This document shows positions 7,366-11,705 of a stretch of DNA of 11,705 nt, in pieces. Positions within the stretch are counted from its first letter, which is position 1, and each line of letters opens with the position of its first letter. Under the pieces are notes generated by a model. That model had not been told where the DNA came from. It did not search any database and saw only the letters and a program-made list of their open reading frames with translations. The stretch covers positions 1 through 11,705 of the forward strand of contig CABQXG010000016.1 of the NCBI GenBank assembly GCA_902468045.1, written 5' to 3'. This stretch comes from an uncultured Collinsella sp. GTDB lineage: Bacteria; Actinomycetota; Coriobacteriia; Coriobacteriales; Coriobacteriaceae. Position numbers and translations under genes: made by a program.

Positions 7366-7411
7366 TCGTCGGACGCTAGCTCGCGTCGCCACACGCCAAC
7401 GCTCATCGCAT

Positions 7412-7447
7412 AAGCGTCTCTCGACATCGGTCGAGAGACGCTTTTTT
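7412..7447 (+). terminator. Intrinsic terminator of asnS
   Basis: A perfect 13-bp stem (7412-7424 with 7431-7443), a six-base loop CATCGG and six T at 7442-7447. A textbook rho-independent terminator 46 bases past the asnS stop. Confidence 0.92.
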
Positions 7448-7623
7448 CAACAGCATCCGTCAAGCTTCTGGCAAGTTTTTGGTCAGTTGAGCAGGGCTGT
7501 TGAAAACTCGACCCGCCGTTTGCCGACGACTACCGACCGCCCAGAGCGCCCTGCGCCCCTGGGAAAGCCCCACGTTCTAGGCTCCATACCGTCGCCACCC
7601 AAAACGGAAAGGACGTGGGCACC

Positions 7624-8409
7624 ATGACCGAAGCCGCTGTTGAAACCTACGACACCACGACGAGGGGCGCCGCCTCGATGGCAGCCTATCGCGCCGTTCG
7701 CATCCTGCAACTATTAAGCGAAAACACCGGCGAGGACAAGGCCATGCTTTCCGATGAGTTGATCCGGCGCCTCGCCCATCCCGATGACCCCGCCCGCATG
7801 CCCATCTCGGCAGCGCGGCGCAGCATCTACACCGCCATCTCCGCGCTTCGCCATGCCGGATATGAGATTGAATACAAGCGCGGCGTGGGGTATCGGCTCT
7901 TGACCCGTCCACTCACCGACGAGGAGATCATCCGGCTTCACGGCATGGTCATGCGCAACCGCTCCACGCCTATCGCCATCCGCAAGAGCATGGCGCAGCA
8001 CTTAGTTGCCATGGCGAGTGCCGACGTTCGCGGCTATCTCGATACACCCGAACCTGCTCCAAGCGCAGGCAGCAAGGCTACCAAGGCAACACGCACGCCC
8101 ATCAAGCGCATCGACACGTGCGAGCTCGTCGAGCAGGCCATCGACCACGGAACCACGGTGAGTTTTGATATTTCGAGCGTCACGACGCGTGGCGAAACCG
8201 AAGCAGCACGGATGACACTCCGTCCCTTTGCCATCAGGCAGCGCGATGGCATCTCGTATCTGCTGGGAACGGTCTACGACGCCCGAGGCGCCGATGACAC
8301 GTTGCGTACCGTAGAGATTGGCCGAATGAGAAACGTCACCACACGTCTCCTCGACGGCAAGAAGCTCTTCGCCGCCCTGGACGAGGACGACGCCTCCTCC
8401 GCCGCATAA
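7624..8409 (+). CDS. Winged-helix regulator with WYL-like C-terminal domain
   Basis: A probable cytoplasmic transcription regulator of 261 residues. Residues 20-95 look like a winged helix-turn-helix (RAVRILQLLSEN, then SDELIRRL, SAARRSIYTAISALRHAGYEIEYKRGVGYRL, where the last part reads as recognition helix and wing). A middle helical part is followed by a low-complexity Thr/Ala/Lys linker (140-160). The C-terminal 165-250 region resembles a WYL domain (TLRPFAIRQRDGISYLLGTVYDARG ... RTVEIGRMRNVTTRLL). The eponymous Trp is replaced by Ser in SYL (211-213). WYL proteins often sense ligands or nucleic acid and control stress, DNA-repair or defence genes. ATG 7624 is preferred over GTG 7615 because AAGGA at 7609-7613 is ten bases from it but only one from the GTG. 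It lies directly upstream of the ABC operon on the same strand, so control of that operon is possible but unproven. Confidence 0.75.
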   Translation: MTEAAVETYDTTTRGAASMAAYRAVRILQLLSENTGEDKAMLSDELIRRLAHPDDPARMPISAARRSIYTAISALRHAGYEIEYKRGVGYRLLTRPLTDEEIIRLHGMVMRNRSTPIAIRKSMAQHLVAMASADVRGYLDTPEPAPSAGSKATKATRTPIKRIDTCELVEQAIDHGTTVSFDISSVTTRGETEAARMTLRPFAIRQRDGISYLLGTVYDARGADDTLRTVEIGRMRNVTTRLLDGKKLFAALDEDDASSAA

Positions 8410-8477
8410 GACCCTCCGCCGCCCATTCGACTACCCGTACCGCCCATCCGATTCTGTATTAAAAAACCCGCAGGCTG

Positions 8478-8508
8478 TTGTAAAAATGGACATCAGCGCT
8501 ACTATAGT
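8478..8508 (+). promoter_or_regulatory. Candidate promoter of the ABC importer operon
   Basis: TTGTAA (8478-8483) and TATAGT (8503-8508) are 19 bases apart. Using ACTATA at 8501 instead gives 17. Transcription would begin near 8515, at the base of a small hairpin (TGCACT 8515-8520 with AGTGCA 8527-8532), leaving a leader of about 54 bases. The leader is too short for a T-box. Confidence 0.45.
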
Positions 8509-8552
8509 TCCACTTGCACTTTGTCCCAGTGCAGTGTTTCCAGCCATTTTTA
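8481..8552. repeat. 9-bp inverted repeats flanking the ABC operon promoter
   Basis: TAAAAATGG at 8481-8489 and its exact reverse complement CCATTTTTA at 8544-8552, 63 bases apart centre to centre (about six helical turns). One overlaps the -35/spacer region and the other is in the leader. Could be paired operator sites for DNA looping, or chance in an A/T-rich stretch. Confidence 0.35.
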
Positions 8553-8568
8553 TACTGGGGGTAATGAT

Positions 8569-9549
8569 ATGAAGGACATCACCATCAGCCGCAGGAGCCT
8601 TCTGGTCTCCGCCGGCCTGCTCGCGCTCGCCCCGCTCGCCGGATGCGGCGGCAACTCTGGCTCCGGCTCTGCTGCCGCCGGTTCCGACTACACCATCGGC
8701 GTTCTGCAGCTCACCGAGCACTCCGCACTCGATGCCGCCAACGACGGCTTTGTCAAGGCCATCAAGGAGAGCGGCCTTAAGGTCAAGATCGACCAGAAGA
8801 ACGCCCAGAACGACCAGTCCACGTGTAAGTCCATTGCCGACAAGTTTGTGGGCGACAACGTCAACCTGATTTATGCCATCGCCACGCCCGCCGCGCAGGC
8901 TGCCGCCGGCGCCACGGCCGATATCCCCATCGTGGGCTGCGCCATCACCGACTACGCCGCCTCCGGCCTGGTCCAGGACAACGACAAGCCCGGCACCAAC
9001 GTCACGGGCGCTTCCGACCTCACCCCGGTCGCCGAGCAGCTCGAGATGATGCAGAAGGTCCTGCCCGACGTTAAAAAGGTCGGCCTGCTCTACTGCACCG
9101 CCGAGTCCAACTCCGACGTCCAGATCAAGGCCGCCAAGAAGGAGCTCGACAAGCTGGGCCTCGAGTACACTGACTTCACCGTCTCGAGCTCCAACGAGAT
9201 TCAGTCCGTCGTCGAGTCTGCCGTGGGCAAGGTCGACGCGCTGTACTCCCCCACCGACAACACCATCGCCGCGGGTGCCTCGCAGGTCGGCCAGATCTGC
9301 AAGGAAAACAAGCTTCCCTTCGTGACTGGCGAGGAGGGTATGTGCATGGCCGGCGGCCTGTTTACCCTCTCCATCAACTATGAGGACCTGGGCTACGCCG
9401 CGGGCGAGATGGCCGTTAAGATCCTGAAGGGCGAGGCCAAGCCCGAGGATATGCCGATCAAGCACCTCTCGAGCAAGGACCTGGTCGTCGTCAAGAACGA
9501 CGAAATGGCCGAGGCCCTGGGCATCGACCTTTCCGCCCTGGACGCGTAA
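8569..9549 (+). CDS. ABC importer substrate-binding lipoprotein (ABC_sub_bind/TrpX-like)
   Basis: Extracellular solute-binding protein, membrane-anchored by lipid, delivering a small molecule to the permease. 326 residues. The N terminus has SRRSLL (7-12), a twin-arginine-like motif, then a hydrophobic stretch and a lipobox LAGC with Cys26. A Gly/Ser linker precedes the periplasmic-binding fold: YTIGVLQLTEHSALDAANDGF, the IYAIATPAAQAA segment, IPIVGCAITDY, GTNVTGASD, KKVGLLYCTAESNS, DALYSPTDNTIA and LPFVTGEEGM. These match the ABC_sub_bind (PF04392) family, which includes the tryptophan-linked TrpX group; the ligand here is not determined. ATG 8569 follows GGGGG with an eight-base gap, and the in-frame codon at 8521 lacks a signal peptide context. 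First gene of the operon, followed by a 203-base spacer with a hairpin, as is common where binding protein is needed in excess. Confidence 0.92.
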   Translation: MKDITISRRSLLVSAGLLALAPLAGCGGNSGSGSAAAGSDYTIGVLQLTEHSALDAANDGFVKAIKESGLKVKIDQKNAQNDQSTCKSIADKFVGDNVNLIYAIATPAAQAAAGATADIPIVGCAITDYAASGLVQDNDKPGTNVTGASDLTPVAEQLEMMQKVLPDVKKVGLLYCTAESNSDVQIKAAKKELDKLGLEYTDFTVSSSNEIQSVVESAVGKVDALYSPTDNTIAAGASQVGQICKENKLPFVTGEEGMCMAGGLFTLSINYEDLGYAAGEMAVKILKGEAKPEDMPIKHLSSKDLVVVKNDEMAEALGIDLSALDA

Positions 9550-9619
9550 TGCCATACGCGGCATGCGTCTAGAGCCCGTGCTCGCGCTTTAGCCGCGTTA
9601 TTCAATATCTGAGCCACAG

Positions 9620-9656
9620 GGGCGGGCGCTGTAGACCGGCGTCCGCCCTGCTTGTT
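9620..9656 (+). terminator. Attenuating hairpin between binding protein and permease
   Basis: A ten-bp stem (9620-9629 with 9639-9648, one G-T pair), a nine-base loop and then a short T-rich TGCTTGTTT. Placed 70 bases after the binding-protein stop and before the permease, it probably lets only part of the transcripts continue, raising binding protein relative to the membrane parts. Confidence 0.55.
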
Positions 9657-9752
9657 TCAGGTAAAACAAAACGTCTGTCCGTAACTCTTCTATGCATTGT
9701 TACCGCTATTATGGAAAATCACGTGTCCACCCTATTCTAGGAGGTATGAAGC

Positions 9753-10674
9753 ATGCTCATTGCATTGCAGGGCGCCGTTTCGCAGGGCGTCCTCTGGGGC
9801 ATTATGGTGCTTGGCGTGTTTATCACGTTCCGCCTGCTCGACATTCCCGATATGACCTGCGACGGCAGCTTTGCCCTCGGCGGCTGCGTCTGCGCTGTGC
9901 TCATCGTCAATAACAACGTCGACCCGCTGCTCGCCGTGCTGGCCGGCATGTGCGCCGGCGCCATCGCGGGCGCCGTCACGGGCATTTTGACCACCGTCTT
10001 TGAGATTCCTGCGATCCTCGCCGGAATCCTCACCCAGATCAGCCTGTGGTCCATCAACCTGCGCATCATGGGCAAGTCCAATACGCCCATTCTTGCCAAG
10101 GGCACCGTGTTCTCGGCCGTCAGCAATATGACCGGTCTGCCGCAGTCCACCGTTGCCATCATCTTGGGCATCCTGCTCGCCGTGGCTATCGTTGCCATCC
10201 TGTATTGGTTCTTTGGCACCGAGATCGGCTCGGCGCTGCGAGCCACCGGCAACAACGAGTACATGATCCGCGCTCTGGGCGTCAACACCAACTCCACCAA
10301 GATGATCGCCCTCGTGCTCTCCAACGCCCTCATCGGCCTTTCGGGCACTCATCTGCCAGAGCCAGAAGTATGCCGACATTGGCATGGGCACTGGCGCCAT
10401 CGTTATCGGTCTTGCCGCCATTGTTATCGGCGAGGTGCTCGGCCGTCTGCTGCCCGGCGGCCTCACGCAGTTTAGCGTCCGTCTTGCCTCCGCCGTCTTT
10501 GGCTCCGTGGTGTACTTCCTTATCCGCGCCATCGTGCTGCAGTTGGGCATGGACGCCAACGACATGAAGCTGCTCTCCGCCGTAATTGTCGCTGTGGCCC
10601 TGTGCGTGCCCGTGGTTTGGGAGCGATATAAGCTCCGCAGCTCCTACACGAAGGGAGATGAGGCAGATGCTTAA
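9753..10674 (+). pseudogene. ABC importer permease, disrupted by a frameshift
   Basis: Membrane-spanning permease of the branched-chain/TrpY-like type (BPD_transp_2 superfamily), partner of the flanking binding protein and ATPase. Residues 1-198 (9753-10346) read well: GVFITFRLLDIPDMTCDGSFALGG, GILTTVFEIPAILAGILTQISLWSINLRIMG, a long hydrophobic segment and ALRATGNNEYMIRALGVN. After Gly198 the family-like continuation lies in the +1 frame from CTC 10348 (LICQSQKYADIGMGTGAIVIGLAAIVIGE) to TAA 10672-10674, 108 residues. Adding one residue restores about 307, the expected length. Without the shift, translation runs into unrelated Arg/His-rich sequence and stops at 10475 after 240 residues. ATG 9753 has a perfect AGGAGG eight bases upstream. 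The last codons overlap the ATPase start. It is either a genuine null allele or a base-calling error. Confidence 0.85.
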
Positions 10675-11461
10675 GCTCTCGCATGTCAAGAAGACCTTTA
10701 ACAAGGGCACCGTCACCGAGAAGCGCGCGCTCACCGGCGTCGACCTCACCCTGAATGACGGCGACTTTGTAACCGTGATCGGCGGCAACGGCGCCGGCAA
10801 GTCCACGCTGCTCAACATGATCGCCGGCGTGTACCCGCTCGATTCGGGCGTTATTGAGCTCGACGGCACCGACATCTCGCGCCTGAGCGAGTCGCAGCGC
10901 GCCAAGTACCTGGGCCCCGTGTTTCAGGACCCCATGCGCGGTACCGCTGCCGACATGCAGATTGCCGAGAACTTGGCCCTCGCCAAGCGTCGCGGCCAGC
11001 GTCGCGGCCTTTCGTGGGGCGTCACCAAGGCCGAGAAAGATGAGTACGTTGAGTTGCTCAAGCGCCTGGACCTTGGTCTGGACACGCGTCTCAACGCCAA
11101 GGTCGGCCTGCTCTCGGGTGGCCAGCGCCAGGCACTCACCCTGCTGATGGCCACGCTCACCAGGCCGCGCCTGCTGCTGCTCGACGAGCACACCGCGGCC
11201 CTCGACCCCAAGACGGCCTCTAAGGTGCTTAACCTGACCGAGGAGATCGTCGACGAGAACCACCTGACCACGCTCATGGTCACGCACAACATGAATGACG
11301 CCATCCGTCTGGGCAACCGTCTGATCATGATGCACGAAGGCCACGTGATCTACGACGTGGCAGGCGATGAGAAGAAGTCGCTCACCGTAGCCGACCTGCT
11401 GCAGAAGTTCGAGGAGGTCTCGGGCGGCGAGCTCGCCAACGACCGCATGCTGCTGAGCTAA
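10667..11461 (+). CDS. ABC importer ATPase (TrpZ-like)
   Basis: Cytoplasmic ATP-hydrolysing subunit driving the importer. 264 residues with every core motif: Walker A GGNGAGKST (39-47), Q-loop Gln87 in VFQDP, signature LSGGQ (149-153), Walker B LLLLD (169-173) followed by Glu174, a D-loop AALD (177-180) and switch His207 in VTHNM. VFQDPMRGTAADMQIAENLALA resembles ATPases of the TrpXYZ/YnjD-like group. ATG 10667 lies inside the last codons of the permease gene (eight-base overlap), so translation is probably coupled; GGGAG is nine bases upstream. If the permease frameshift is real, ribosomes stop at 10475 instead of near this start, which could also lower expression of this gene. Its stop forms the edge of a hairpin. 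Confidence 0.95.
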   Translation: MLKLSHVKKTFNKGTVTEKRALTGVDLTLNDGDFVTVIGGNGAGKSTLLNMIAGVYPLDSGVIELDGTDISRLSESQRAKYLGPVFQDPMRGTAADMQIAENLALAKRRGQRRGLSWGVTKAEKDEYVELLKRLDLGLDTRLNAKVGLLSGGQRQALTLLMATLTRPRLLLLDEHTAALDPKTASKVLNLTEEIVDENHLTTLMVTHNMNDAIRLGNRLIMMHEGHVIYDVAGDEKKSLTVADLLQKFEEVSGGELANDRMLLS

Positions 11462-11500
11462 AACCTGCCAAAAAGGGACAGGTTTATTTTGGTAGGTTTT
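11461..11500 (+). terminator. First hairpin after the ABC operon
   Basis: Arms 11461-11473 and 11487-11499 pair over 13 bases with one G-T pair, ending in four T. The left arm overlaps the final base of the ATPase stop codon. CAGGTTT at 11479-11485 offers a competing seven-base pairing with AAACCTG at 11461-11467. Confidence 0.7.
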
Positions 11501-11515
11501 ATCTGCACAAACGTC

Positions 11516-11555
11516 AAAACCGCCGCTAAGGGACAGACGCCCTTGCGGCGGTTTT
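11516..11555 (+). terminator. Second hairpin after the ABC operon, bidirectional type
   Basis: AAAACCGCCGC (11516-11526) pairs with GCGGCGGTTTT (11545-11555). Inside, AAGGG (11528-11532) pairs with CCCTT (11540-11544) across a one-base bulge. Four A on one side and four T on the other allow action in both directions. Confidence 0.82.
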
Positions 11556-11619
11556 CGCATATTATGTCGATAATCCGATATTCAACCAGACATTCTGGCT
11601 AAGGACTAAGGAAGCTGCC

Positions 11620-11705
11620 ATGAAAAGACTCCCCCGCCTTGCGTTGACCGCCGCGTTGTTTGCCGGCGCGCTCGCAGGCATCCCAAGCCTCGCTTTCGCA
11701 GGGAA
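11620..11705 (+). CDS. Secreted protein, N-terminal signal peptide only
   Basis: ATG 11620 is preceded by AAGGAAG at seven bases. The 28 visible residues begin MKRLPRLALTAALF, with two basic residues near the start, a hydrophobic core, and AFA (25-27), an AxA cleavage site for signal peptidase I. The mature protein lies beyond the window, so its function cannot be stated. The upstream 64 bases contain A/T-rich boxes such as GATAAT (11569-11574), but I see no convincing -35 element. Confidence 0.7.
   Translation, partial: MKRLPRLALTAALFAGALAGIPSLAFAG

Noticed and set aside
5941..7392. 483-residue open frame on the minus strand opposite asnS
   Set aside because: It mirrors asnS codons, has Val/Gly/Ala/His-rich composition typical of an antisense shadow, and shows no domain.
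8509..8568. T-box or tryptophan-type riboswitch ahead of the ABC operon
   Set aside because: The predicted leader is only about 54 bases, with one small hairpin and no T-box consensus or terminator/antiterminator pair.
8431..9564. 377-residue minus-strand frame opposite the binding-protein gene
   Set aside because: Antisense shadow of a high-GC gene with repetitive Gly/Val/Leu composition; the plus-strand gene has a lipobox and clear family motifs.
10341..10352. Programmed ribosomal frameshift in the permease
   Set aside because: The site GGC ACT C is not a known slippery sequence, no in-frame stop or stimulatory structure is evident, and the family is not known to use recoding.
10520..11560. 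346-residue minus-strand frame over the ATPase gene
   Set aside because: Overlaps a gene with every ABC ATPase motif and reads through the terminator hairpins.

Overview
The window looks like a chromosomal segment of a high-GC, Gram-positive-type gut actinobacterium. A Coriobacteriia member such as Collinsella is my best guess. The reasons are strongly G/C-biased third codon positions, two GTG starts with good ribosome-binding sites, a fused FeoA-FeoB iron transporter, a stand-alone glucose-type PTS IIA protein, and a lipoprotein-anchored ABC importer. This taxonomy is inference from gene style, not from a marker gene comparison.

Layout. The left part is on the minus strand. It holds a SotB-like sugar-efflux MFS transporter that runs off the left edge (1-1119), a FeoA-FeoB fusion GTPase/ferrous iron permease (1240-3600), a 473-base gene-free stretch full of inverted repeats (3601-4073), and an alpha/beta-hydrolase acetylesterase-like enzyme (4074-4973). 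From 4974 the direction flips. A divergent promoter region carrying a LacI-type palindrome leads into a Crr-like PTS IIA gene (5217-5780), then asnS (5962-7365) and a helix-turn-helix/WYL-like regulator (7624-8409). A three-gene ABC import operon follows: substrate-binding lipoprotein (8569-9549), permease (9753-10674) and ATPase (10667-11461). The window ends in the signal peptide of a secreted protein (11620 onward).

How the genes work together. FeoAB and its palindromic operator form an iron-uptake unit. The IIA gene sits behind a LacI-type operator next to an esterase, so sugar supply is a likely theme on the left. The ABC operon belongs to the TrpXYZ/ABC_sub_bind import group, whose substrates are small molecules such as amino acids. 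Its permease is broken here by a net loss of two bases near 10347, so as written the importer cannot be complete.

Most unusual feature. The gene-free stretch upstream of feoB contains seven copies of a 15-bp core (consensus GGGAAACTGCGTCCC) in strictly alternating orientation at 29/33-bp steps, giving an exact 62-bp period. Next to it is a 19-bp-stem hairpin whose loop can pair perfectly over 10 bp with sequence outside the stem. I do not recognise either as a named element. No CRISPR array, tRNA, rRNA or insertion sequence was seen, and I found no complete new multi-gene system.
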